This document shows, one piece after another, positions 32,424 to 41,023 of a stretch of DNA of 64,000 bases (positions within the stretch are counted from its first letter, which is position 1; each line of letters starts with the position of its first letter). The DNA is from Herbivorax alkaliphila (GTDB lineage Bacteria; Bacillota; Clostridia; Acetivibrionales; Acetivibrionaceae). Under the pieces are notes generated by a model. That model was not told the origin of the DNA. It did not search any database and saw only the letters and a list, made by a program, of their open reading frames with translations. Position numbers and translations under genes: made by a program. The DNA lies in the NCBI RefSeq assembly GCF_030848475.1, contig NZ_JAVDDS010000019.1:1-64000 (forward strand), read 5' to 3'.

Positions 32424-32920
32424 TTAATTAATCGAGCAGTGGAAGAAGATGAAAATTTAACTTATTCTAAGGACAAAGAAGACAAGAGAACCGTCCCCTT
32501 GTCTTCTTTGTCCTTTTCTGTGTCTTGTGGAAAAAAAGTCAAATTTTCTTCAATAAAAATCATAGTATTTTATGTGTAAAAGAAATAAAATACTATATAG
32601 AGATGTATGAAATTTAAAATAACACTTAGTAAATTAAAGAGAGCTATAATGCAGGAAAACAATTTACTTCAAATCAAAAAAGTCAAAAATGATTATCCAT
32701 TCTAAAAAAATATGTCTCAAAAATAGAGTGTGAATTTTAAAATTAGTAAGGTTCCCCTTTTTTGTTCGTTGCAGCATGTATCTTTGCATACGTGTTGCAA
32801 CGGACATTTATAGAAATAGCAACAAAAGCCCTTTCCTGTACGATTTGAGGAGGGCAATAAGTATAATTACTTTTGTGGCTTATAAAAAAATATTTATATA
32901 AAAAGAGGGAGGACAAGTTT
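32424..32920. other. Gene-free stretch with two hairpins
   Basis: It holds the REP-like hairpin at 32469-32515 and a hairpin TCGTTGCA.../...TGCAACGGA at about 32766-32804 upstream of the dockerin relic. No open frame of quality is seen. Confidence 0.5.
32469..32515. repeat. REP-like hairpin with ACCGTCCCC loop
   Basis: A perfect 18-bp stem AAGGACAAAGAAGACAAG / CTTGTCTTCTTTGTCCTT around AGAACCGTCCC. The AGAACCGTCCCC core is a motif I associate with Firmicute REP-type palindromes mobilised by Y1 REP-associated transposases; no such gene lies in the window. Confidence 0.7.
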
Positions 32921-33123
32921 ATGAAAAAAATGTTTTTAGTAAGTTACTAAGCATCCTGTTGATTATATCATTATTACAAAGACATATATTAGAAATTCCA
33001 ATTTCTATTGATGATATTTCTGTTGCTGATTTAAACGGAGACGGAGTTATTGATTCTACTGATGTAACTTTGCTTAGTAGGTATATATTAGAAATCATTG
33101 ATAGTTTTCCAGTTGAAAACTGA
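32921..33123 (+). pseudogene. Decayed type I dockerin gene
   Basis: The frame ending at 33123 encodes LLQRHILEI, then VADLNGDGVIDSTDVTLLSR and YILEI, i.e. one complete dockerin calcium-binding repeat (DLNGDGVIDSTDV) plus the end of another. Upstream, GAGGGAGGACAAGTTT and ATG begin a signal-peptide-like sequence, but one base is missing in the A7 run; restoring it would give MKKNVFSKLLSILLIIS joined to the dockerin. So this is a frameshifted remnant with the catalytic part deleted. Dockerins anchor enzymes to cellulosome scaffoldins. Confidence 0.75.
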
Positions 33124-33156
33124 TTACAGTTTATATTGTTCAAAGTTTTAAAAATA

Positions 33157-33217
33157 ATGAACTCGTTTAGCTAAAGCTAAACATCGAGGCTTCAGGTGGA
33201 GTCTTAAAATAAGATAA
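33157..33217 (+). repeat. Dispersed hairpin repeat, short copy 3
   Basis: ATGAACTCGTTTAGC...CGAGGCTTCAGGTGGAG...TTAAAATAAGATAA, the short form, 34 bases after the dockerin relic. Confidence 0.8.
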
Positions 33218-33292
33218 AAATATCTTATACACATTTAACATATATAACCTCTTAAGCTCAGGAAATAGACATATAAATAGAAATGATGTATC

Positions 33293-33333
33293 ATTGTTAA
33301 AAGGAGTATATTTTACATACTCCTTTTAACAAT
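33293..33333. terminator. Perfect 17-bp hairpin
   Basis: ATTGTTAAAAGGAGTAT / ATACTCCTTTTAACAAT around a 7-base loop. There is no strong T-run, so termination is possible but not certain. The upstream frame NRHINRNDVSLLKGVY looks like a second dockerin scrap. Confidence 0.55.
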
Positions 33334-33359
33334 TACAAACTAATTTAAGGGGTTTTATA

Positions 33360-33974
33360 GTGAAAAAATTTTTAATTGACAGATTGCTGTTTCCAAAAAC
33401 TTTTTTTAAAAAGCTAAACGATAAACTACATACTTTATATATAGGTATAGCATTAATCGGTCTGATTAATTTAGGTCTATCATTTATATCTAAAATACCG
33501 GTTTACTTTTTTGACAAACCTCCAGAAATAATGGTTTACAATATTTCTTTTGCACTTTGTGTTATTATTTTGGTTGGTCTTGCAGATACTGCATTTTTTG
33601 CAATGCCTTTATTTGATATATTTAAGTATTTTGCTCTTAGAAAGCGAATAGCTAATATAAAGGGACAAATTATTAAGTTGATGAAGATATATATAGTATC
33701 ACATTTTCTGGTTGTTCCTGTATCCTTTTTTCTGCAGTGGATATTTACAGATGGAACTATGATAATCAGAACACAATCAGGAGTTTTTTTAGTTTTTACA
33801 ATTATAATTGGTTTTTGGCAGGCAGCAATTATAACTCGGGGAATATATGTAATTTATACATTTCATGAAAAGCTTAAAAGCCTAGTGTTTTTCATGGTGT
33901 TTACATGGATTATCTTGCTTGAATATTCAATTGGCTATTTAATTGATACATGGTTGATGAGACTTTTTATGTAA
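33360..33974 (+). CDS. Polytopic membrane protein (Yip1-like)
   Basis: 204 residues from the GTG (AAGGGG 7 bases upstream). There are about five transmembrane helices (LYIGIALIGLINLGLSFISK, SFALCVIILVGLADTAFF, YIVSHFLVVPVSFFLQWIF, SGVFLVFTIIIGFWQAAII and a last one near residue 185). The layout resembles small Yip1-domain proteins of Firmicutes. No enzymatic motif is present. It is a monocistronic gene between the dockerin relic and tRNA-Arg. Confidence 0.6.
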   Translation: MKKFLIDRLLFPKTFFKKLNDKLHTLYIGIALIGLINLGLSFISKIPVYFFDKPPEIMVYNISFALCVIILVGLADTAFFAMPLFDIFKYFALRKRIANIKGQIIKLMKIYIVSHFLVVPVSFFLQWIFTDGTMIIRTQSGVFLVFTIIIGFWQAAIITRGIYVIYTFHEKLKSLVFFMVFTWIILLEYSIGYLIDTWLMRLFM

Positions 33975-34072
33975 GAAAATTCTTGTTTTTTAATATTGTA
34001 AATGTAAAAATGTTAGATTATAATTATATAGATGAGTCAATTAGTTTTTTAATAGATTATGTGTTTATGAAT

Positions 34073-34147
34073 GTCCCGGTGGTCTAATGGATAAGACGGT
34101 AGATTCCGGTTCTATTGATACGGGTTCGATTCCTGTCCGGGACACCA
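34073..34147 (+). tRNA. tRNA-Arg (anticodon CCG)
   Basis: 75 nt. The acceptor GTCCCGG pairs with CCGGGAC, the anticodon loop is TTCCGGT on GTAGA/TCTAT, and CCA is encoded. Confidence 0.94.
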
Positions 34148-34242
34148 TGATATATTTAAGTTAAAAGCTATTTTTTAGCCATTACTAATTGTATTGTATA
34201 AATGTTAAAATTATAATTTTCAAAAAATTTTTATAGTACTGT

Positions 34243-34269
34243 TAAGCACTTCTTAAACTTTTCCGATAT
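34243..34269 (+). promoter_or_regulatory. Sigma-D (FliA)-like promoter before the flagellar rod genes
   Basis: TAAG, 15 bases, then TCCGATAT (consensus TAAA-N15-GCCGATAT), 45 bases before the first flagellar gene. One mismatch in each element. Confidence 0.5.
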
Positions 34270-34314
34270 ACCTATTGAAATAATATTAAATCTTTTATTT
34301 ATAGGAGAGAAAAT

Positions 34315-35094
34315 ATGATTAGAGGTCTTTATACTTCTGGATGGAGCATGTTGTCAAACACCAAACAAATGGATGTAGTGTCCAACAACCTTGCAAATGT
34401 AAATACAAATGCATATAAGAGGGATACCGTTGTATATGAAAGCTTTCCTGAGATGATGATAAAGCGAATAAATGACAGCCAAAGTACTGACAATCCTTCA
34501 GGAAGAGTTGGTGGTATGCATTTGGGAAATGATGTTGGGGAAGTTTTCACATATTATGCCAAAGGTCAACTTACAAAAACAGATAAAAGTCTTGACATGG
34601 CAATAGCAAATTCAGAATCGGCTTTTTTTACTGTCGCAGTTCCATTAGATAATGGAGAGTTTGCCCAAAGACATACAAGAGATGGTGCATTTGTATTAAA
34701 TGCTGATGGTCAATTAGTGACAAAGGAAGGTTATTTTGTTATGGGAGAAGAGGGAAATGTCACTTTAGAAAATGAGGATTTTACTGTTTTAGAGGATGGC
34801 ACAATTTTAGAAGATGGTCAGGAAGTAAATAGACTCTTGATTAGTGATTTTGAAAATACAGATGCATTAAGAAAAATAGGTGAAAATCTTATTGCGGCAA
34901 CGGAAGATGCACAGGAGCAGGAGTTTACTGGAGCGGTAAAACAGGGATACATAGAAATGTCAAATGTTAATGCAATAAATGAAATGGTGAATATGATTAC
35001 TGTAATGCGTGCATATGAAGCAAATCAAAAAGTTTTACAGGCACAGGATGGTGCTTTGGAGAAAGCAGTAAATGAAGTGGGAAGAGTTAGATAA
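34315..35094 (+). CDS. flgF: Flagellar basal-body rod protein FlgF (FlhO-type)
   Basis: 259 residues with the N-terminal rod signature MIRGLYTSGWSMLSNTKQMD, then VVSNNLANVNTNAYKRD. The C-terminal FlgG-type helix is MSNVNAINEMVNMITVMRAY, then EANQKVLQAQD. It is a component of the rod or hook-proximal structure, exported by the flagellar type III system. AGGAGAG lies before the ATG. It is cotranscribed with flgG and the rod-binding gene; B. subtilis has the same flhO-flhP pairing next to fabZ. Confidence 0.92.
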   Translation: MIRGLYTSGWSMLSNTKQMDVVSNNLANVNTNAYKRDTVVYESFPEMMIKRINDSQSTDNPSGRVGGMHLGNDVGEVFTYYAKGQLTKTDKSLDMAIANSESAFFTVAVPLDNGEFAQRHTRDGAFVLNADGQLVTKEGYFVMGEEGNVTLENEDFTVLEDGTILEDGQEVNRLLISDFENTDALRKIGENLIAATEDAQEQEFTGAVKQGYIEMSNVNAINEMVNMITVMRAYEANQKVLQAQDGALEKAVNEVGRVR

Positions 35095-35110
35095 AAGGAG
35101 GGGAATTTTT

Positions 35111-35911
35111 ATGATGAGAGCACTTTGGACGTCAAGTTCTGGAATGAAATCACAGCAGTTTAATGTGGATGTTATTTCTAATAATCTTTCAAATGTAAAT
35201 ACAACAGGGTATAAAAAGGAGAGAGCCGAGTTTAAGGATATGCTTTATGAAACTTTAACAAGAGCAGATCTTCTTGATGGTGAAGGCAGACCTGTAAACT
35301 TACAGGTGGGACATGGAACGGTACCAGCTGCCACATCTAAAAATTTTCAAATGGGAAACCTTGAAAAAACAGAGAATCCTCTTGATTTTGCAATAGACGG
35401 TGACGGCTTTTTTACAGTAGCCGGACGTGGCGAAGATGTAGCTTATACTCGTGATGGAAGCTTTAAAATAAGTGTAACGGATTTTGGTAATATGATTACA
35501 ACATCAGATGGTAGCCCTGTTTTAGATGAAAATGGAATGGAAATAATAATTGATGTTGACATTTCAAGACTTAATGTTGGGACAGATGGAGAGCTTAGCT
35601 ATACTGACGAAGAGGGTGTTGTTATTCCTATGGGTCAGAGGTTAGGGTTGGTTAAATTCCCTAACAAATACGGCTTAGAAAGCATAGGAAGCAATAATTA
35701 CACAGTTACTCCTGCATCGGGGCAGCCGGTTCCAGATGACCAAATGGGAAGAAGAAGTAGTATAAGGCAGAATTTTTTAGAGTCATCAAATGTTCAGGTG
35801 GTTGAAGAAATGGTTAAGCTTATTACAGCACAAAGAGCGTACGAAATAAATTCAAAGGCCATTCAATCTGCAGATGATATGCTTGGTATGGCAAATAATT
35901 TAAAGAGATAA
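35111..35911 (+). CDS. flgG: Flagellar basal-body distal rod protein FlgG (FlhP-type)
   Basis: About 266 residues from the ATG at 35111 (AAAAGGAGGGG upstream). It begins MMRALWTSSSGMKSQQFNVD, followed by VISNNLSNVNTTGYKK. The internal D1 core is LDFAIDGDGFFTVAGRG, and the C-terminal signature is SNVQVVEEMVKLITAQRAYE. It is 16 bases after flgF. The product forms the distal rod that passes through the peptidoglycan. Confidence 0.95.
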   Translation: MMRALWTSSSGMKSQQFNVDVISNNLSNVNTTGYKKERAEFKDMLYETLTRADLLDGEGRPVNLQVGHGTVPAATSKNFQMGNLEKTENPLDFAIDGDGFFTVAGRGEDVAYTRDGSFKISVTDFGNMITTSDGSPVLDENGMEIIIDVDISRLNVGTDGELSYTDEEGVVIPMGQRLGLVKFPNKYGLESIGSNNYTVTPASGQPVPDDQMGRRSSIRQNFLESSNVQVVEEMVKLITAQRAYEINSKAIQSADDMLGMANNLKR

Positions 35912-35926
35912 AGGATGGGAAATGAT

Positions 35927-36295
35927 ATGAATGTAAATAAAATTGGAGACAAAGCAATTGACAATAATTTTCAAAAGAATAAGGAAGTAAGTCAGGATGA
36001 TGAATTTGAAAAAAGACTTTTAAGTGCGTATGAAAATAAGGATGAAAAAGCACTTAAAGAAGTTTGCAGAGAATTTGAGGGGCTACTCTTAAATATGGTG
36101 TATAAACAAATGAGAGCTACAGTGCCTAAAAGTGATTTAATACCACAAGATGCAGGAAGAGAAATATTTGAAAGTATGCTTGATGACGAATTAGTAAAAG
36201 AAGCATCAAACAATAGAAGTTATGGATTGGCGGAAGATCTCTACAGGCAGCTTAGTGGAAATATTAAAGCCAAAGAAGTGTATTTTGACAAGTAA
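35927..36295 (+). CDS. Rod-binding protein (FlgJ N-terminal domain-like)
   Basis: About 122 residues, starting at the ATG at 35927 where AAAGGATGGG is well spaced; an ATG at 35915 is directly adjacent to that site. The rod-binding domain is clear: CREFEGLLLNMVYKQMRATV, then FESMLDDELVKEASNNRSYG and LAEDLYRQL. It lacks the muramidase domain of enterobacterial FlgJ, which is normal in Firmicutes. It probably caps or helps assemble the rod. It is the third gene of the flgF-flgG operon. Confidence 0.87.
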   Translation: MNVNKIGDKAIDNNFQKNKEVSQDDEFEKRLLSAYENKDEKALKEVCREFEGLLLNMVYKQMRATVPKSDLIPQDAGREIFESMLDDELVKEASNNRSYGLAEDLYRQLSGNIKAKEVYFDK

Positions 36296-36341
36296 ATTTT
36301 CTGTTATGTTTGTATTCGAAGAATTAAAGCCTTCCCAACTA

Positions 36342-36370
36342 TTGACATGGAATTGTGTATAGGTTATCAT
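36342..36370 (+). promoter_or_regulatory. fabZ promoter
   Basis: Perfect TTGACA at 36342-36347, a 17-base spacer, and TATCAT at 36365-36370, 35 bases before the ATG. Confidence 0.65.
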
Positions 36371-36404
36371 CAAAATAACAAAATCAATTTGGGAGGCAGT
36401 ATAA

Positions 36405-36842
36405 ATGTTATCAAATATTGAGATTCAAAATATTATTCCTCACAGGTATCCATTTTTATTAATTGACAAAATAGAGGAAGTAGAGCCGGGGAAAAGAGCG
36501 GTTGCTATAAAAAATGTTTCAATTAATGAACCATTTTTCCAAGGGCATTTTCTAGGCAATCCTATTATGCCGGGGGTATTAATAGTAGAGGCATTGGCTC
36601 AAACAGCCTGTGTAGCTGGACTTATGCTGGAAGAAAATAAAGGCAAACTAGGGGTTTTTACTGGCATAGAGTCAATGAAGTTTAAAAAACAGGTTGTTCC
36701 TGGAGATGTTTTAAGGCTTGAGGCGGAGTTTCTTGTATTTAAAATGGGTATGGGAAAAGTAAAGGTATCTGCTACTGTTGATGGTAAGGTTGCCGCTAGA
36801 GGTGAGATTAAGTTTGCAATGATTGACAAAGAAAAAAAGTAA
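36405..36842 (+). CDS. fabZ: 3-hydroxyacyl-ACP dehydratase FabZ
   Basis: A 145-residue hotdog-fold enzyme of type II fatty acid synthesis. The active site is visible: PHRYPFLLIDK, His in FQGHFLGNPIMPGVL, and Glu in VEALAQTACV. It dehydrates 3-hydroxyacyl-ACP to trans-2-enoyl-ACP. GGGAGG precedes the ATG. It has its own promoter and ends at a two-way terminator facing murC. Confidence 0.96.
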   Translation: MLSNIEIQNIIPHRYPFLLIDKIEEVEPGKRAVAIKNVSINEPFFQGHFLGNPIMPGVLIVEALAQTACVAGLMLEENKGKLGVFTGIESMKFKKQVVPGDVLRLEAEFLVFKMGMGKVKVSATVDGKVAARGEIKFAMIDKEKK

Positions 36843-36880
36843 TATTAAGTCAAAAGTTTAAATATATTTAAGCATATAAA

Positions 36881-36921
36881 AAAGACATTCCGTAAACTTA
36901 AGGTTTTGGAATGTCTTTTTT
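36881..36921. terminator. Bidirectional terminator between fabZ and murC
   Basis: The stem AAAAAAGACATTCC / GGAATGTCTTTTTT with A- and T-runs on both sides. Confidence 0.9.
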
Positions 36922-36941
36922 TAATTATTTGTAAAAGCATA

Positions 36942-38351
36942 TTAGCTTACGGCTACTATTTTTTTTGTCTTTAAAAACATTTCTCCAACACTATTGATGT
37001 TTCCAGCACCCATAGTTATTACTAAATCGCCAGGAGAAGCGTGTTCATTTAAATGTTGCACAATTGATTCAAAATCAGGCATATAGAGAACATTTTTGTT
37101 AGAGGCTTTTATTTTATCCACTAGCATAGAAGAATGAACTTCGCCAGTGTCTTTTTCACGAGCTGCATATATGTCACTTACTATTATTGTGTCAGCATCA
37201 TAAAAGGCATCTTTAAATTCATTTAATAAATGCTTTGTCCTTGTGTAAGTATGAGGTTGAAACACGCACCAGATTTTTCTGTAAGAGCTGTTTTTGCATG
37301 CTTTTAGTGTGGCTTTGACTTCTGAAGGGTGATGAGCGTAGTCATCAACTACTTTAATGTCATTAATCATTCCTTTTAATTCAAAGCGTCTGTGAGTGCC
37401 TGTATAGCTTTCTAAGCCAGCTTTAATATCTTCAATGTCACAGCCCAATGCATGACATGCAGATATTGCTGCAAGAGCATTGCTTACATTATGTACGCCG
37501 GGAACTTTTAAAGTTATGTTGATAATTTTTTCATCATTTTTATATATCCAAAAAGAAGCACATCCAGAATGATTATAGGCAATGTCTTTTGCTTTCCACA
37601 TTGCTTCCTTTGAAGTGATTCCATAGGTAATTTTATTACAATTTGCTTTTTCCAGTATGGAAACAATATTTTCATCATCATAATTGGCAATTACATAACC
37701 CTCTCTAGGAACAAGAGATATAAACTTTAAAAATGAAGATTTAATATGTTCTATATCTTTAAAAAAGTCAAGATGATCCTCTTCGATATTTAAAACAACA
37801 GCGAGAAATGGATTGTATTTTAAAAAGCCTTCAGCATATTCACAGGCTTCCGAAACAAAATATTTGTTTTCACCAATTTTGGTGTTCCCACCTATGGCAT
37901 CTAATTCGCCACCTACATGTATAGTAGGATTAAGTCCACACTCTAAAAGTATCATTGAAACCATAGAAGTGGTAGTTGTTTTTCCATGAGTACCAGACAC
38001 GTTGATACTATAGGGAAAAATTTTCATGATCTCTCCTAGAAGGGCAGATCGTTCCATAACAGGTATTTTTAATGATTTAGATTTTTTAAGTTCTGGATTA
38101 CTTTCTTTTACCGCAGCTGTATACACAACTAAGTCTGGATTTTTTATATTTTCTTCACTATGTCCTATGTATACCTTAACTCCCTTTTCAGAAAGTTTTG
38201 CAGTTAAATTTGAGGAATTAATGTCCGAGCCGGATATTTTATATCCCATGTCAAGGAGGATTTCTGCAAGACCACTCATGCTTATCCCTCCTATGCCAAT
38301 AAAGTGAACATGCTTAGTATTGTTTAAGTTTAAAATATTTGATTCCACCAA
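36942..38351 (-). CDS. murC: UDP-N-acetylmuramate--L-alanine ligase MurC
   Basis: A 469-residue Mur ligase. The N-terminal Rossmann motif is HFIGIGGISMSGLAEIL, the ATP loop is SGTHGKTTTTSMV (about 110), the central motif NIEEDHLDFF, and the C-terminal motif is VVDDYAHHPSEV. It adds L-alanine to UDP-MurNAc in the cytoplasm. The start is a TTG at 38351 (or the adjacent GTG at 38348) served by AGGAGTG. It is on the strand opposite to its neighbours. Confidence 0.97.
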   Translation of the reverse strand: MVESNILNLNNTKHVHFIGIGGISMSGLAEILLDMGYKISGSDINSSNLTAKLSEKGVKVYIGHSEENIKNPDLVVYTAAVKESNPELKKSKSLKIPVMERSALLGEIMKIFPYSINVSGTHGKTTTTSMVSMILLECGLNPTIHVGGELDAIGGNTKIGENKYFVSEACEYAEGFLKYNPFLAVVLNIEEDHLDFFKDIEHIKSSFLKFISLVPREGYVIANYDDENIVSILEKANCNKITYGITSKEAMWKAKDIAYNHSGCASFWIYKNDEKIINITLKVPGVHNVSNALAAISACHALGCDIEDIKAGLESYTGTHRRFELKGMINDIKVVDDYAHHPSEVKATLKACKNSSYRKIWCVFQPHTYTRTKHLLNEFKDAFYDADTIIVSDIYAAREKDTGEVHSSMLVDKIKASNKNVLYMPDFESIVQHLNEHASPGDLVITMGAGNINSVGEMFLKTKKIVAVS

Positions 38352-38699
38352 AAAATAACACTCCTATTCATTTGAAAAATTAGTCTATATAATAGTTGAC
38401 TGTTTGTATTTAAAATATTCAATTACTATTATATGAAAAATTTAACTCAAATATAAGTGTAAACTCAAAAATATTTATAAAATTTTTAAATCAGACAAAC
38501 AAAAGTACATATATAGCTATTTTTCATGAATAATATAAAGAAAAAGAGAAATGCTATTAAGAAAGACTGTATTAGCATAAAAAACAATAGTATTATTATA
38601 ATAGATACAAAAATTTTATGTTCACTTATACTTAAAACATTGATTTTGCATGCTCAAAGGACATGTTTTTAATAAAAATTTAAAATGATAAAAAAATAA
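38352..38699. other. Intergenic region between murC and spoVG
   Basis: Divergent promoter region of about 350 bases, very A+T-rich. Apart from the murC ribosome site at its left end I see no gene or strong hairpin. Confidence 0.5.
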
Positions 38700-38726
38700 G
38701 CAGGAAAATTAAAAAAAATGACGAAT
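38700..38726 (+). promoter_or_regulatory. Sigma-H promoter of spoVG
   Basis: GCAGGAAAA at 38700-38708, 11 bases, then GACGAAT at 38720-38726. This is a full match to the sigma-H consensus RnAGGAwWW-N11-12-RnnGAAT. spoVG is a classical sigma-H gene in B. subtilis. Confidence 0.75.
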
Positions 38727-38777
38727 ATATTAATATACACGAAGAATTCACAATTATACGGAAGGTGGTAACATCTT

Positions 38778-39077
38778 ATGGAAATTACTGATGTTCGAAT
38801 CAGAAAAATCGATTCAGAAGGAAAAATGAAAGCAGTTGTTTCTGTAACCTTTGACAATGAATTTGTTGTTCATGATATAAAGGTTATAGAAAGTCAGAAT
38901 GGACTTTTCATTGCTATGCCTAGCAGGAAAGCACCGGATGGCGAGTTTAGAGATATTGCACATCCTATTAATGCAGAAACAAGAGCAAAGATACAAACGG
39001 CTATACTGGACAAGTATGAATTTATTTCAGCAAGTGACGAACTAGACGAGGGCGAAGAAGAAAGTGCAGAAGAATAG
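38778..39077 (+). CDS. spoVG: SpoVG RNA-binding regulator
   Basis: A 99-residue protein, full length for Spo[22 protein letters not shown], then [20 protein letters not shown] and [12 protein letters not shown]. It is a nucleic-acid-binding regulator of sporulation and cell-envelope genes. GGAAGGTGG precedes the ATG, and the sigma-H promoter is 52 bases upstream of the start codon. The acidic C-terminal tail ([13 protein letters not shown]) is typical. Confidence 0.97.
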   Translation: MEITDVRIRKIDSEGKMKAVVSVTFDNEFVVHDIKVIESQNGLFIAMPSRKAPDGEFRDIAHPINAETRAKIQTAILDKYEFISASDELDEGEEESAEE

Positions 39078-39597
39078 TTACATTTTATGTAAAACACAAT
39101 ATTTTGATTGAGAAAATATATATTCTCAAAAGGCGTCTTAGTAGAGCATAAATTTTTTGAGAATAATGTTGATCGTGAAAAGCATTGCGTTGATGCCCTG
39201 AGATAATAGCTATTTCCAGTCTTTTATTCTGTGTGTATAAGCTTTATGTTTACTCTTTTGAAAATTTAAAAAAGAGATATCAGAATATATGACTTTGATT
39301 TGAGTTGTATTCTTAGGGCGTGTCAAGCCTGAAGGGTTTTTGTGTGTGTTTTGACACAAATACATTCTTTAAAGGGCTTTGAGATGGCGTGTGTTTTTGA
39401 CGATTTTTTATTCTGTGTTTTTTTATTCTTATTTTAATATTGAAAAAATCAAGGAAAAGTGAGAGAATATATTTGGTATTAAGATTAAGTAAAGAGAGAG
39501 TACTTGATAGGTGCATGTTATTTAAATTAATGGAAATATGGAAAAAACATTGTGGAGCGTTGTAGAGCTTGATTATCTGTTAGAGGAGGAGAAATGT
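39078..39597. other. 520-base intergenic region between spoVG and glmU
   Basis: It contains the hairpin TTGAGAA/TTCTCAA near 39107 and a second one, GTGTCAA/TTTGACAC, at about 39322-39357. An in-frame ATG at 39538 lies upstream of glmU but has no ribosome site. No gene is seen. Confidence 0.5.
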
Positions 39598-40977
39598 ATG
39601 GAGCACTTAATGGCTGTTATTCTTGCTGCAGGTGAGGGCAAGAGAATGAAGTCAAAGAAGACAAAGATTTTACATGAAATATGTGGTAAGCCGATGGTGC
39701 AATGGTCTTATCAATCTGTAAAAAATGCTGGCGTAGATGATATTGTGCTTGTTATTGGTCGTAATGCAGAAAAAGTTGAGAAATGCATGGGAAATAAAGT
39801 TTCTTATGCCATGCAAAAAGAGCAACTAGGAACAGGTCATGCTGTTATACAGGCTAAAGAATTTCTTGAAGGCAAAGAGGGACAGGTTCTTATAATGTAT
39901 GGAGATATGCCTCTTGTTTCTTCAGATACAATTTCAAGTGCAGTTGATTATCATAAACAAAAAGACAATGCAGTTACAATAATAACAGCAGATTTTGAAA
40001 ATCCTACAGGGTATGGAAGGATAATAAGAGACAGTCATAAGGATGTGTTGAAAATCGTTGAGGATAGAGATGCCTCTTCTGAACAAAAAAAGATAAAAGA
40101 AATTAATTCTGGAATCTATTGTTTTAATATAAGTGCCCTTAGAGAAGCTCTAAAGGAGCTCAACAATGAAAATGATCAGGGAGAGTATTATCTTACTGAT
40201 ACTATAGAAATATTAATAAATAAAGGACTTAGAGCAGGAGCTATTAAAATTGAGAATAGAGAAGAATTATCTGGAATAAATGATAGAATACAATTGGCGG
40301 ATGCAGGAAAATTTCTGAGAAAAAGAATACAGAAGAAATTGATGGCTGGTGGCGTAACAATTATAGATCCTGATTCAACATATATTGATGGAGAAGTAGA
40401 AATAGGCATGGATACAGTTGTATATCCTTCAACTGTTATTGAAGGAGAAACTAAAATAGGAGAGGAATGCATAATAGGTCCTGGCAGCAGAATTGTAAAT
40501 TCAAAAGTTGGAAATAAAGTTGAGATAAAAGAGTCTGTTGTTTTGCAAAGCTCTATAAACGATGAGTCAAAAGTAGGGCCTTTTGCGTATTTAAGGCCTA
40601 GAAGTGATATAGGTAAAAATGTAAAGATAGGAGATTTCGTGGAAATAAAGAAATCTTTAATTGGAGATGGAACTAAAATATCACATCTTACTTATGTAGG
40701 AGATGCGGAAGTGGGGAAAAAAGTTAACATAGGATGTGGTGTAGTGGTGGTTAATTATGATGGTCAAAATAAACACAAGACAATTATTGGAGATAATTCT
40801 TTTATTGGCTGTAATGTAAATTTAATTTCACCTGTTGTGGTTAAAAACAATGCATATATTGCAGCAGGTTCTACTATTACCGATGAAGTGCCTGAGAATT
40901 CTCTGGCTATTGCAAGAAACAGACAGGTGATAAAGGAAAACTGGGTTGTAAAAAAAGGTATACTAAAGAAGGATTAA
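39598..40977 (+). CDS. glmU: Bifunctional GlmU (acetyltransferase and uridylyltransferase)
   Basis: About 459 residues. The pyrophosphorylase domain begins MAVILAAGEGKRMKSKKTK, and the C-terminal left-handed beta-helix from about residue 250 has many hexapeptide repeats (VGPFAYLRPRSDIG, IGDFVEIKKS). It makes UDP-GlcNAc from GlcN-1-P, acetyl-CoA and UTP. I use the ATG at 39598 because GAGGAGGAG is directly upstream; the ATG at 39538 would add 20 atypical residues. It is followed by prs as in B. subtilis. Confidence 0.97.
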   Translation: MEHLMAVILAAGEGKRMKSKKTKILHEICGKPMVQWSYQSVKNAGVDDIVLVIGRNAEKVEKCMGNKVSYAMQKEQLGTGHAVIQAKEFLEGKEGQVLIMYGDMPLVSSDTISSAVDYHKQKDNAVTIITADFENPTGYGRIIRDSHKDVLKIVEDRDASSEQKKIKEINSGIYCFNISALREALKELNNENDQGEYYLTDTIEILINKGLRAGAIKIENREELSGINDRIQLADAGKFLRKRIQKKLMAGGVTIIDPDSTYIDGEVEIGMDTVVYPSTVIEGETKIGEECIIGPGSRIVNSKVGNKVEIKESVVLQSSINDESKVGPFAYLRPRSDIGKNVKIGDFVEIKKSLIGDGTKISHLTYVGDAEVGKKVNIGCGVVVVNYDGQNKHKTIIGDNSFIGCNVNLISPVVVKNNAYIAAGSTITDEVPENSLAIARNRQVIKENWVVKKGILKKD

Positions 40978-41023
40978 TAAATTAAAAAGCGTTTTCAAAT
41001 AAGTAATAAAAGGGGAGCTTAAG

